Below are positions 1-10,204 of a DNA stretch of 64,000 nucleotides, piece after piece. The DNA is from Tetraselmis striata (Eukaryota; Chlorophyta; Chlorodendrophyceae; Chlorodendrales; Chlorodendraceae). A model generated the notes under the pieces. It had not been told where the DNA came from and did no database searches. It was given only the letters and a program-made list of their open reading frames with translations. The stretch is taken from positions 82,527-146,526 of the forward strand of contig VCJN01000028.1 in the NCBI GenBank assembly GCA_006384855.1, written 5' to 3'. The translations under genes were made by a program, and so were the position numbers. Each line of letters starts with the position of its first letter. Positions within the stretch are counted from its first letter, which is position 1.

Positions 1-488
1 TGGATGAGAGCCTCGTAGGCTGCCAACCCCTGCAGCGAGATTGTTGATGCCTTTCCTGCTGTAGACATGAAACATAGCATCACATAGTAAGATCATTTTG
101 TCGATCATTAGGCACATAGCCAGCTATATCACTGGTACAAAAGCTGCGGCGCTGGCACTTGTGTTGCACTCCTGCCAGTATCACATGCACGATATCATAC
201 ATTGCATTTCGGTCCCGCAAAATTCTAAGAACTTATGATGTCTACTGGGCTGTGTGTATACCTGTGGGGTCAGGCAGTGTACAACCAAAAGACATGTCGA
301 AGTCAGCGTCATCGTCCAGCTCGCAGAACGACCTGAGCGTGCTCTTGAACTGCTCCAGCCCCTCCTTGCCGGACTTTGGCTCGATGTAGTAGTCAACGCC
401 CCGCACGCATACCCTCAAAATCGGCTTCGGATTGTTTGGAAGGCTGGATCCCGGAAAGAGCGCACCTTTCCAGCAAGGTAGAGATGCG
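1..488 (-). CDS. Unidentified protein, two internal exons (partial, runs off left edge)
   Basis: Two exons can be read on the minus strand. The upstream one runs from about 488 (after a ttttgcag acceptor) to 266, ending at a donor of the form CCCACAG^GTATAC. It encodes segments such as NPKPILRVCVRGVDYYIEP, SGKEGLEQFKSTLRSFCELD and DADFDMSFGCTLPDP. The next begins at 58 or 55 after a ctacag(cag) acceptor and reads GKASTISLQGLAAYEALI to the window edge. The phases match across the intron (phase 1). The residue pattern looks like genuine conserved coding sequence, but I do not recognise the family and assign no function. The start codon and the C-terminus are not in view. The upstream exon edge could be closer to 413, where another AG lies. 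Confidence 0.5.
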
Positions 489-1465
489 CTGCAAAAGCGG
501 CACTGGGTTTCCTCGCTGCAAATTCCAGGGATATAGTGGGGTTAGTCCTCAGTTTCTGACTGTGTTTTCCAGTTGGCCTTCAATCAAGGTTGAAACTATA
601 ATGGGTGCATGTAAGGTTACATATGAGATTCAGTGATCAACGATGGTCGTGTACATAATGCTTTGGCATGATGATGCAAATTTAAAGTCCTCGCCGTCCA
701 TCAGGTTATTAGTCATATCATGAAGGGATTGTTTCTTTTATATATATACAAATTCAATATTTTATGCACAGTAGCGGAGAGTCGATGAATCACAATTTAT
801 ATATATAATAACGCTATTCATTTTTAATCCATTCCCTGTATGCCCGTATTACTGAATGCCGCCATCCCACAATTATCCCCACAAGATGGCGACGCGCAGA
901 GGGGCGTTACCTATTCGGGTAGCGTACTTGTAGGTACTATAGGACCAACACATACCGGAAATATGGGTACTTGGTACGGAAAATTCCTCATTTCGAGTAC
1001 TGGTGGTCGCTGGATTTAGGATTACGAGTGAACGACTGCTGGAGAGCAGCATCAGTCAAGCAGCGCTACAGAAAAGATAGGAGTGCCGGAAATACGTCAC
1101 GACCTGTAGCTATACCAGTAAAAGTTCAGGTAAAGTGAAGTTCGCCATTCGCCCCGACGGGTCGTGTGACGAAGCCGCCCCAGCACCTACTGGTACTTTA
1201 TCTCGTGCGCTAATTTGAGTCAGTGGCATAGCTACTAGATCCTTGCCTAATTCCAACCCCGAAGGCATCAACCGGGTGAAGCCGGGACACGGGCCCGGAC
1301 GATATCACCCTGAAATGACAGAGCCGGGAATCGATCTGGGGACCTCCCGAGTACCAGTAGGAGATCACGGCCGCACTACAGGTACCGAGCGGGAAAACGC
1401 GAGGCCTGTAATCGCTACCAGTACTTTTGTATTTTCTCATTTTTGAGGAATTACTCCTGGACAAG
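489..1465. other. Non-coding stretch, no gene seen
   Basis: AT-rich in places (ttatatatatata near 740-810). It contains several copies of a GTACTGG/CCAGTAC word (near 998, 1345 and 1418) that recurs over the whole window. I see no coding structure in it. Confidence 0.4.
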
Positions 1466-1535
1466 TACATCCCTTGTCCGCTCGGTAGAGCGGTCGTCTC
1501 GTATGCGAGAGCCGGGTTCGATTCCTGGCGTTGTA
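1466..1535 (+). tRNA. tRNA-like sequence, probable pseudogene (anticodon loop CTCGTAT, CGT/Thr-like)
   Basis: A good T-arm is present at 1512-1528 (CCGGG TTCGATT CCTGG, four Watson-Crick pairs plus one G-T), with a B-box-like GGTTCGATTCC. A D-arm-like hairpin CCGCTC GGTA GAGCGG precedes it. An anticodon arm can be drawn as GTCGT-CTCGTAT-GCGAG with one mismatch, giving anticodon CGT. The terminal 7-mers tacatcc and cgttgta pair at only five of seven positions, and the variable loop is only two bases long. This looks like a decayed tRNA or the tRNA-derived head of a SINE rather than an active gene. No CCA is encoded, as expected for a nuclear gene. Confidence 0.4.
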
Positions 1536-2425
1536 TTATCGGCAATATCGGCCCGGCGTGTCCCGGGTTTACTCGGTTGATGCATTAGCCCTTCGGGGTT
1601 GGGGATATATTACATGAGCAAGCAGCAGAAGGCGATATCGGAAATCATCAAAAAAAAGGGCAATCAGAAAGGTCCTCTACAACGACTGCGGGGTGGAAGC
1701 AGTAACATGAGAAAACGTGGAGTGGGCACGAGCACACGCATCAGACTTGGCCATCTGCACACCGGCAGAGAGAATGCCGCCCAGGGTACCATGCACGCAA
1801 GCCGAGACCCGCTGCAACAGCCCTTCGGGATTCGAATGAGGCAATGGTCTACTGGCTATGCCAGACCTACGACTGCAATTGCTTGGCGCACGAGGTCAAG
1901 TGCTGGGGCGGCTTCGGCCGATGTCCCGGGGCGAACTTTACTTTACTTTTACTCCTGGAGTCCTGGCAGCGGCCAGTAATAACAGGATTGATATTGGTAT
2001 ATATGTTAATATATTATATTATCATTATTATTATGTAAGTAATTATGCGCCGTCGATTCCAGCACTTCAAATAACGGGTTTATTACGGGTTTATGATACT
2101 ACCGGTTTTATGATGTGAGGGTTTGAGGAAAACCCTATACCCTAAACTGCCTAAAACCCGTTGCTACCGGTACAGGTGGCGACTACTCGAAACGCGGGCG
2201 CGCTTCGCTGGGCACATGCTGGTACCACTTTAACGCCGGGGAGGGATCTGTAGAAACGTCTCGGCGGCTGTACAGCACGAACCGACGCGCCAGCCACCTA
2301 GACCGCGCGAGTCTGAATAAATTGCGCGCGGGACAGGAAAGTCGGGATGTGCTTCGGAGCACGCATGCATGCAAGCTGCGACAGCAGCTGCGCCGGGCCA
2401 TCAATCAGCGAGGAAAGTAACACAC
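1536..2425. other. Non-coding stretch, no gene seen
   Basis: Short open frames only. The end (2185-2420) lies in what would be the intron or downstream side of the RING-CH exon, but I could not find the missing final Cys-x2-Cys of that domain here. Telomere-like words (ccctaaa) occur singly near 2143 and do not form an array. Confidence 0.35.
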
Positions 2426-2637
2426 CTGGTCCCAACCTGGGTGAGCTGCCACTTGGCCAAACACAGCGGATGCACCGCGCGCTCAGGGCAGTCGCACCGG
2501 ACGGCGGTTGCGTCACACTCGCCGAAACATATCCAGCAAGTCGTGTCGGGTTCCGCCCCGCCTGCGACTGGCTTTGTTTCGAAGCAACTGACGGGCTGCA
2601 GTTCTCCTTCGCATTTCTCGTGGGATAGATGCGACAT
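2426..2637 (-). pseudogene. RING-CH (RINGv) zinc-finger exon, truncated domain
   Basis: Starting at an ATG (2637), the minus strand encodes about 70 residues with a RING-variant pattern: CWICFGECDATAVRCDC, then PERAVHPLCLAKWQL. This gives Cys-x2-Cys, Cys-x-Cys, His-x2-Cys and the conserved Trp of RING-CH E3 ligases of the MARCH type. Such proteins transfer ubiquitin to membrane-associated substrates, and expanded families are common in green algae. The exon ends at a plausible donor (GGGACCAG^GTGTGT, phase 2). The last Cys-x2-Cys pair should be in the next exon, but I see none downstream in the 240 bases before repeats begin. The locus is therefore either a short multi-exon gene whose next exon I cannot see or a gene fragment stranded among repeats. 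Confidence 0.55.
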
Positions 2638-3690
2638 GTCGGAGTGTCTAAGACGTGAATAATGAGTAACTGGCGTAGGCCTGGACGCCTTCCCCTGTGC
2701 GTGGAGCTGTTGCCTTGCTGTTGACTCCGGGCGGCAGAGGCTTCAGAGGAAGCACCGCGCGGAAGTTCATCCACGCGCAGAACGGTCGCAAAGAGAATTG
2801 TGGCGTTGGGGATATGCACGACTGCATGTATGGCAGTCGGCTGTAAATAAGGGAAGGGGTCCCTGCAACACGACCGCAGTGCTGGAATGCGACGCGGCGA
2901 GATTGTTGCTGCGGCTATGTGCTGCGGCTGTGGCTAAGACGCGGCCGAAATAAGGATTGACGATGCTGCGGACGATTGCTCGTCATTTTGAACTTGTACG
3001 TACTGGTACGGCCGGCCCGGAAAAGCCCATAGCTAATATCAGGGGTAATATTAAAGGGGACTCGGCGCGGAAATTAGGGTGAAGAATTAGGGTGAGCAAT
3101 AGCCGCTTCTGGATGCGCCACGTTGCGCATCGGTCTAGTCAATGGTGTGATGATCTTTTTGGTGTAATCCCCGCGAATTGTTACATCGTCATCGGTCTTT
3201 ATTATTTTTTTAATCCAGTAGCGACTACCGCCAGCGATCGCTACCACATACCGCTCGCTACCACATACTACCACACTGGTCGCTAGCGGTAGTCGGCACA
3301 GTGGTGATGGCGGCATCACCACCACAAAGTCTCACCCTCCCGGATATCTACGCTGATGCGACCACTTGGCTGGCTCCATCACCGCCCCGCACCTGTCAGA
3401 CCGCGTCCAAACAGAGGACGTCGACGATCTATTGTGGCGGTTATAACGTTGTCGATGCCGACTGCAGTGGTTAAGTCGGTCGGAGTTGCAATAAGCGAAA
3501 TACGCCGCCTCTGGATGCCTTGACGAATGATTATCCCGGTGACTGCTACTGATGATCGTCTATATCACCGCATAGAAAGACGATCGCCTGGATTTCGGGT
3601 GAGGATGTGGTGAAAGGAGTTGGCTTATTGTAGTTATATTGCATCGGACCACCTACGCAAAAGCTATATGCGCAATACCCAAGTTTATTA
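2638..3690. other. Non-coding stretch, no gene seen
   Basis: No exon-like sequence recognised. It includes a GTACGTACTGGTACGG word near 2997 and locally repeated ctaccaca words near 3240-3275. Confidence 0.3.
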
Positions 3691-4015
3691 GTTGTAGTTT
3701 ATTAGTTATGTAGTACATAGCTTTTGTCTAGTTATATTATAGTTATATCATAGTTATTGTAATAGCAGTTATAGTAGAGTCGCTGTAGAGGACTTTTCTG
3801 ATTGTCCTTTATTGGTGATTTCCTGATATCGCCTTCTGCTGCTGGCTCATGTAAGTATAGAGTAATAGTTATAGTTATAGCGAAAGTCATAGTTGCAGTT
3901 GTAGTTATAGCTATAGTTGTAGCATTGATATGGATATATTTACTTATTGTACAGTTATATATTTTGTATAGTTAGAGTTATGGGATAGTTATAGTATAGT
4001 TATGGTTAGTTATAT
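3690..4015. repeat. Degenerate GTTATA/TTATAG microsatellite
   Basis: The stretch is dominated by imperfect repeats of a hexamer like agttat/ttatag, for example around 3695-3775, 3865-3925 and 3970-4010. It is interrupted at 3778-3855 by a unique-looking 78-bp segment that recurs at 54113-54195. No coding content. Confidence 0.7.
3778..3855. repeat. Dispersed 78-bp repeat, copy 1
   Basis: Starts gtcgctgtagaggac and ends near tggctcatgta. A near-identical segment lies at 54113-54195 in the same orientation (shared core ttctgattgtccttt). Both sit in non-coding DNA, so this is probably a remnant of an interspersed element. Nothing suggests coding. Confidence 0.75.
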
Positions 4016-4509
4016 ACGCACTTACCGAGTATTTTAGTATTTTGGTATTTTTGGCCGAAAAATACCTAAATACTCATAATACCCCGTGATGGAATGGGCG
4101 GCACAGTATTTTAGTATCTTGCTGGCGGATTTGAGTAACCCGCCCGCCCGCCCGACCCGGCGCGACTACTCGCTGTTCCGTTGGTCGGCTCCCATTACAC
4201 CTCGAGTAGCCGCGGCCGCCTTCATGCTATCACAGCGACTGGTCCCTCGTGTTGCTTGCCACGATGTCCCTCTTCGCCGCCCGCACTTTTGCTGAGACGA
4301 GTACAACGTTCCTCGTCGCGGCCCGTGTTGCTAAAAGTGTATTTGGCCATTCCTGCGGGGGGCTGGCCAAAGTTTTAGTTCGTATATATATACAAGGACT
4401 GATGTATGAGAGTATAAAACAAATATCATATCATATGTCGTACTAAGCGGCGCTTCGCGCCGGGGATTTGTGGAGGTGCCCCTACCTCTTGGGTTGAGCG
4501 TGGTGCGGC

Positions 4510-4819
4510 CGTGCGGGATGCGGGCCGCTTTTAGCCGGCTTGTCGTGTTGATCTTGTAATACTGTTGTTTCCGGGTAATAATGCTTTTAGCGTTAGATTT
4601 GTTAGTAATTTATTTTTCAAAAGAGACGTATTATTTTGTAAAACAGATTAAATCTGCAAGCCGCGTAAAAGCGGGCCGCTGACTACTGGTGTGCATTACA
4701 AAAAGGCCGGTACCCAACCCACCGCTAAAAGTTGTATTACCCAAAAAAAAAAAAAAAAAAAGCACTACAAGATCAGCAATACAGTACAAGCCGCCTACAG
4801 GCGGCCCGCATCCCGCACG
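4510..4819. mobile_element. MITE-like element with 19-bp perfect terminal inverted repeats
   Basis: The left end (4510-4528) reads cgtgcgggatgcgggccgc and the right end (4801-4819) is its exact reverse complement. The 310-bp interior has no coding frame, contains a 19-A run (4743-4761), and carries one copy of the ACTGGTGTG-type dispersed motif at 4684-4706. A 10-bp word gcccctacct occurs just outside on both sides (about 4477 and 4823), but the spacing is unequal, so I do not call it a target-site duplication. A solitary copy of most of the terminal repeat occurs near 24926-24943, suggesting relatives or solo ends. No transposase is linked to it here. Confidence 0.6.
4684..4706. repeat. Dispersed ACTGGTGTGAATTACAAAA motif, copy inside the MITE
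   Basis: actggtgtgcattacaaaa here. Related copies lie at 24549 (diverged), 25143-25165 (inverted), 29128 (partial) and 53908. Confidence 0.6.
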
Positions 4820-5862
4820 AGGGCCCCTACCTAGAAAAAGTGGGTATTTGGGGGTGGTGTATGCGGGGGGCGCCTACGGCGTTGACGGGAGGGGGGGGGG
4901 CACGGAAGGACAGTCGACGCCTCTGCGCCTCGACGGACCGTTATAGTAGTAGAGTGCTGGCAGAGTGGGCGAGTGCCGACTGCCCAGTGAGCGAGCGAGT
5001 GGGCGGCGGGGAAACACAATACAGGTTGTGCCTGATTTTGGTGATGTGCCGATACACATGGCATATCCCTTCGCGCGCCTCGAGCACCCGCTGCCTACTG
5101 GCAGTCTAACTACTAGGGAGTAGGGATTGGCAGCACTCGGCAGTATAAGACTTGATCATCACAATTAATCTTGTACTGCCCGTAGTCGGCCGCCCGGTTC
5201 ACTGGTTCACTGCCATGGGGGATTAAAATAACCCCACATAGCGGGTAGCTGCTGCCGGGACGAGTATATCTTGACACGCCTCTGGCATTGGAATAAATTT
5301 GAAGAAGTGATGAACTTTCGCTTGAATATCACCAGCATCCCGGAAATTTTATGTTTCTGAAACGCTAGTACCGTCCCATCACATCAATCTTGCGGTGTAT
5401 TTTGAACTGCTAGAGGGGCGCATGGGGGGCTATTGCGCGGGTGTCAATGGCTTAAAAAGCCCCCCTTCAGTGCGGCGCAGACCCGCACAATAGTGAGATT
5501 TCACATTCGGACCCAACGGGACGCGCTAACATCTGCTTCAGGGGGGCTTTTTCCGTTATGCACACCCGCGGAGACCCGCGCAATTGCCGTACTTTCCGCT
5601 GTATAAAAGCCCCCGTTGCGTGCAGTTAGGCGGTGCTGACGGAGCGCGGCGCGAGGGACGCAGGGACTGGCGTGCATCGCGCGCCCCGGCAGATGCCGAC
5701 GGGACTTCTAATTGTTGCTGCCTCAATGGACACCCCATTTCCGTAGGGAAAAATACGTTATTTTGACCGAAAATAAAAAAAATTCGGGGGGGGGAGGGGG
5801 GGGGGGGGGGGGCCTGGATGCCCCCCCCCCCCAGATCCCCCCCCCCCTTCGTCGTGGCCGGG
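4820..5862. other. Non-coding stretch with G and C homopolymers
   Basis: No recognisable gene. It includes G-rich tracts near 4890 and G/C homopolymer blocks at 5788-5850. Pro-rich and Gly-rich open frames here are low-complexity artefacts. Confidence 0.35.
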
Positions 5863-5925
5863 CCTTCGGCCCGGCGTTGGGGGGGGGCGCCCCCCGCGCA
5901 CTGCGCGGGGGGCGCCCCCCCCACT
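5863..5925. repeat. Pair of strong GC hairpins
   Basis: Two adjacent inverted repeats are visible. A short one reads gccgggccttcggcccggc. A longer one centred near 5900 has arms gggggcgccccccgcgca and its complement separated by one or two bases. They lie directly downstream of the virus-like RPB2 fragment (minus strand). They could be a terminator-like structure or an insertion or recombination scar; the sequence does not decide. Confidence 0.6.
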
Positions 5926-5928
5926 TTA

Positions 5929-6110
5929 TCAAGGTAGGCGCATTTCCCGGAGCATCTTGGCGAAGTTTTGTCTGAACAGGCATGTCAGGAGCGCCCCGGG
6001 GGCGTCGATCCTTTTGTTGAGGTACGAGTCTCGGTCGTCCATGTCCAGAAGGACGAGGCCGCGCAGGTCGGGCCGGTCGTCAGGTCTACGGGGCGCGCAC
6101 GGCGCGAATC
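5929..6110 (-). pseudogene. RNA polymerase subunit 2 (RPB2) fragment, giant-virus-like
   Basis: The minus strand encodes about 45 residues matching the conserved region of second-largest RNA polymerase subunits that contains the D-R-D-x-Y-x-N-K-R signature: MDDRDSYLNKRIDAPGALL, followed by TCLFRQNFAKMLREMR. In cellular Pol II/III subunits this box usually reads DRDHYGNKR or DRDYYGNKR. The DRDSYxNKR form followed by a P-G-x-L and LFRQ stretch is more typical, to my knowledge, of nucleocytoplasmic large DNA virus polymerases. Upstream sequence (to about 6216) is open but not recognisably RPB2, and the frame stops right after the box, so it is a fragment. It may be a relic of an integrated giant virus of the alga, or a decayed host paralogue. 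Confidence 0.5.
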
Positions 6111-6216
6111 GCCACGCCCGCCGCATGTACCGGCACCGGACGCCGGACGCCGTCGTTCGACCGTCGCCCGTCCGTCGACGGACGCCGGGCCCCGGGTCGG
6201 CGGACTGCCCCCGCAC

Positions 6217-7017
6217 CGCGGCGACCCCTTTTTACAGCACCATACTTGGACTACCGTATAGGTAAGGAATAGTCGCTGAATAGTCTCGCTTGCTGATTCA
6301 GCAGTAAAAACGCGCTGCGGTACCGCGTTATTTTGGCGTTTTAGACGAATATATGACGTGCCTGGGCTAGAATACACGCGCATCCATTCAGAATCTTACC
6401 GTACACGTACCAGTACCGTGAAATCAAACGAGCGAAAACCGAACGTATGACGGTTCATACGCGAAGCGCGTATGTGACAGGACGGACGGAGGACATTCGC
6501 GATTTTTGCAGTATGTTTCCGGTATAATTCACGATAGATCCGTCTTAGTCGCAGGATTTTTACGGACTGTGGTAGGAGTGCCTAGAAATCAAACGAGCAC
6601 AGATCGAACGTATGACGGTTCATTCACGAAGACGCAGCACACGAGGACGGAGGACGGAGGACGGACGCCTAAAAATCCGTGATAAAACCGTATTGTAACC
6701 GGTATCGATTCTCTCGTATTCCAGGCGATTTCGGACGCGGCTCTCCTTTTCCTCCGCTCAACCCAAGAGGTAGGGGAATATAGGTTTCGTATTGTATCGC
6801 TGTACAACCCAAAAAGCTCGCGATTGGTCGATTCGAGATGGTAAATCCTAATAACCGTAGGTTCACGAGTATCTCGAGGGACTCGGCGACATGGTGGTAG
6901 GTGTGTTTCAGCCTTAACCGCGTCGTGTTGTGGGCAGGCGATATTACCATGGCGGCATTATAAGAGTCATATTTTTCATAGTAGTGTATCATTTTACTTG
7001 GCGGCCCGGTTGGTCGG
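6217..7017. other. Non-coding stretch, no gene seen
   Basis: Two related words, aaatcaaacgagc followed by gaacgtatgacggttca, occur at about 6420 and 6588. They indicate a roughly 170-bp local duplication. No gene recognised. Confidence 0.4.
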
Positions 7018-7185
7018 CGGGCTGGGATGCTGCGCGAGCCGGGCCCTTTCGCGCTCGGGCTTGGCGGCCTTGGCGGTCGGGGCGGGCTGGGATGCTGCGC
7101 GAGCCGGGCCCTTTCGCGCTCGGGCTTGGCGGCCTTGGCGGTCGGGGCGGGCTGGGATGCTGCACGAGCCGGGCCCTTTCGAGTA
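7018..7185. repeat. 65-bp tandem repeat, about 2.5 copies
   Basis: Units begin at gctgggatgctgc (7021, 7086, 7151), giving an exact period of 65. The first two units are near identical and the third is cut off after gggccctttcgag. The unit is very GC-rich (gcgctcgggcttggcggc). Open frames through it are by-products of the lack of stops. Confidence 0.85.
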
Positions 7186-9487
7186 CATCGTCCCATAATT
7201 ACTACGGGATAATTACATGTACTTTGCATGGTGCCATCAAAAATGATTCTGAATAAGAGGTTACATCGCCCGGACGCACATGCAGCACAGATTTCGTTTA
7301 TAAATCGTTACATTACCGGATATATATCGACAAAAATCCACGTCGGGCACAGACAGGCAGATGCAGCAGAGATTTCGTCAATGATTCGTTATAATAACGC
7401 AAATATATCGACTGAAATCCACGCGGATCGACCGGGTGCATTTCAGGTTTGAGCGATTTCATTTTCAGTACTTAAACCACGGCGCCCCATATAAATACCG
7501 GGCGGTAACCCGCCGCCCATTCAGTGTGCGGCTGACCGCACACCCGACTGGTATGCCCCGTGTGGCCTGGCAGAGCCACGCGGTGCGGCCGGCCGCGCGA
7601 CGCAATACCCGTATACCCCGGAAACCACCCGAATAGGATATATAGCTCTCGGTCCCCGTTACCCGGCGATGCTGGTGATGGCGGGTGGTTGGCGCGGCGC
7701 CGCCCGCAGAGCCGCCATTTGTCGCCAGATCCACCAGGTCACCGCACCCAACACAGACTAACACGCATGAGTATGGACGGCGACGCCACGCACCCAAGCC
7801 GTCCCCGCCGGCCCGCAGGAATGCCAACCTGCGGCTAGCGGCCGCGGGCGAGATGGGGGGGGGGGGGGGGGGGGGCGGGGCTCCGGCGATGGAGGTGGCG
7901 CGGGTGCGTCGGCGGAGGAGGGGGCGGCCGCGTTGGAGGAAGGGGAAAATCGCAGCCGCATAAAGAGCGGCCAAATACGACTGTCAAAATCTCCCGGGAA
8001 ACCCACGGCTGGATCAACGCACATGCGATAAAGTCAGGAGATGCCACGGACCAACAAGAGGTGGTGGAGAAAGCCATAGCCAGATACCAGGAGTGACGTG
8101 TTGGAGTCAGGGAGATGAGGCAGGTGCATGTTACAGACGGCGTAGGGGTTGTTGACCGCCCAGGGGGCCGAGACGTGTCGTGGATGGCATGTTCTGGATG
8201 TTCCGTCCCTGCCCGGATCGCCGCCGGCCAAGCTCCACATGTCTCACGCAACATCTCCCCGACTGCTAACTAGCGCCCTGGGGTGCTGGCGAGGCCCCTC
8301 CGGGCCTCGCTTACCCCTCCGGACACCGGGCGGTAGCAGATGGAGGCATTGACGGAACAGTCTCAAGGGGAAGCAGAGAAATGACTGAATCCGGGGCTAG
8401 GACTGGCATGAAATCGCTTGAATGCGTAATTAATCCGGGCATGTTTCATGGTTTGTTTTGACCGTCCGGAAGGCGGGTGTGGTCCTGGTATTTATTTGCA
8501 GCGCCGTGGTTTAACGTGTAGTTGATCGCACCGGGGACCAATTTCGGCCACTCAACAGAAAGGGATAAATTGAAATTGAAATTGATTACAACGTGCTAGT
8601 CTGCTGCTCTCCACCGCCCAGACTGAGTTGCACTTTGGACCTGCCATCTCGTCTGACCATAGTAGGGAACACATAGTCGCTATAGCGTAATTACAGCTCG
8701 GGCTTCCGGCCATCCTCTTTCGTTTCCAAGCCCCGCCTCCTTCCATCACGTGATCAGTAGATGTGTTACTTTCGGATAACTACGGGTAGTCGCCAGTACG
8801 AGCAACTACCGCTAATTGGCAGTGCATGGATTACGAATGCAGTACTCGCCCCACCCCCGAAAATGTTTTCATGTACATTGGCAATGCACCGGCACCGCGC
8901 AATCTTCGGTCGTCGCGTGTCTTGGCTCCACCTACCGCCATCGCTGAAATATCCCGCAAGTCGCGGCGTTGATCGCCCCACCACGCCTGCTGTGGCGGTC
9001 CGCCGGCCTCGGCCGCGGTCCGCCGATGCTACCTCCATCTCGCCCGCCTGAGCTCTTGCGGCAGGATCCTCAAGGGGGTCTGGAGGGGGAAAGGCGGGCA
9101 CCAACCCCCCCCCCCCCCTCCCCCCGTGTCGTCTCTCCGTGGTCGGCAGGTCGGTCCTGCTCGCCCGCGTGTCGCTCGCCTCCGCAACGTGCCTCGTCGC
9201 TGTAGCCGCCCGTCAGGGTCAGACCGAGCTAACCGCCAGCGGACTCCTCCCGCTGCATGGCTAGCTGCGACTCCCTCAGGGCACTCCGGCTCCTGTCTCC
9301 TGCCCCTGAGTCGCTGCCATGCCCGCCGGCCTCTCCGCCCACGAACGCCCGCCCCGCCTTTAAGTGCCGGGCTCCTGTCTCCTCGCGCTCGCCGCCCTCG
9401 CCCATTCTCACGGGACGGCTGAGGGTTTCCCGGGTGTTCCGAACGGGTCGGCCGCAAGGCGCCGCCGAACACTCCGCTGTACTAGGC
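7186..9487. other. Non-coding or decayed repeat stretch
   Basis: No gene I can name. A weakly protein-like frame on the plus strand around 7965-8110 (KISRETHGWINAHAIKSG and onward, interrupted by stops) could be a relic of a mobile-element ORF. A 20-base G run occurs near 7857 and a C run near 9107. Long Pro- or Arg-rich frames look like composition artefacts. Confidence 0.3.
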
Positions 9488-9995
9488 CGGGATTCGAGTG
9501 ATTCACAGGTGGAACACATACGGGTGGGGGGTACGCCAGATCTTCTGCATGTCGGTCGCGGGTCGTACCGAGGTACGAGAACACGATTTTATTTCGAACA
9601 GCCCTCGCGAGTAGGCTGCCCCCGGCCGAGTCGTAATGACCCCCCTCCCCACCCGCTGGCGGATCTCGGAGAGGCCGACGCAAGACCGAGGTCGTACATG
9701 AATTATTTGTAGCAGCCCCCCGTACAAGGCTGCTGCCCGGCGGCGCAGCATGCGCTACCAGGATTACGAGTATTATTTAAAAAGCCCCCCGCAGGGCTCC
9801 CCGGTCGTCGCATGATCGAAGGACCCGCCACAACCGGCCACCCCGCTCAGCCCCCTGCCGCACCCAACCGGGTACGGGTCTTAGGCAGGGGTTACCAGCG
9901 CCCACCACGTGGAGGTGGGGGTGGTGCGGCCGGGCATACCGCACCCAAGAGCCTCCGCTCCTGGTGGGCCGCTGCCTGGCGGCGGGCGCTAGAGA
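9488..9995. repeat. Two-copy 500-bp dispersed repeat, copy 1
   Basis: Aligns over its whole length with 18629-19190. Shared landmarks are gattcaNgtgattcacaggt-like start sequence, tcgtaccgaggtacgagaac, gaggtcgNacatgaatta, ggtcgtcgcatgat and ccacgtggaggtgggggtgg. The minus strand of both copies keeps the peptide RNKIVFSYLGTTR, which suggests a coding ancestor (possibly a LINE reverse transcriptase thumb), but both copies are frameshifted. Confidence 0.8.
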
Positions 9996-10055
9996 AAGGG
10001 ATAAGGGAAATACTGAACTATTCGTTTGTATTACTTGCGTAATAAGTGGCCTCGA

Positions 10056-10113
10056 GGAGGCAGCTTTTGATAGCCGCGCTCCATCGAAAGCCCGGAGGGT
10101 CCGTGGATGACCC
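10056..10113. repeat. Hairpin-bearing short repeat, copy 1
   Basis: Consensus aggaggNagcttttgatag, then CCGCGCT-loop-AGCGCGG, then aggatccgtggatg; this copy has an imperfect right arm (aaagcccgg). Related copies lie at 25340-25398 and 25687-25752. The minus strand of two copies also keeps a peptide of the form HP-x2-L/I-x-RAFD-x-ARLSKA, so coding descent is possible. Confidence 0.65.
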
Positions 10114-10204
10114 ATTGCGACGATAATGTACATGTGTTTATAAATCCGTAGTCCTTGTGTCATTGTGGGAATATCTCCTCAAAAGATACGAAGGAGAGTT
10201 GTTT

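Noticed and set aside
2100..2160. ccctaaa-like telomeric words (also near 28957 and 34390)
   Set aside because: Single occurrences without a tandem array, so no telomere or interstitial telomere tract.
4477..4832. gcccctacct as target-site duplication of the MITE
   Set aside because: The two copies lie at unequal distances from the inverted repeats (about 24 and 4 bp), so they do not flank the element directly.
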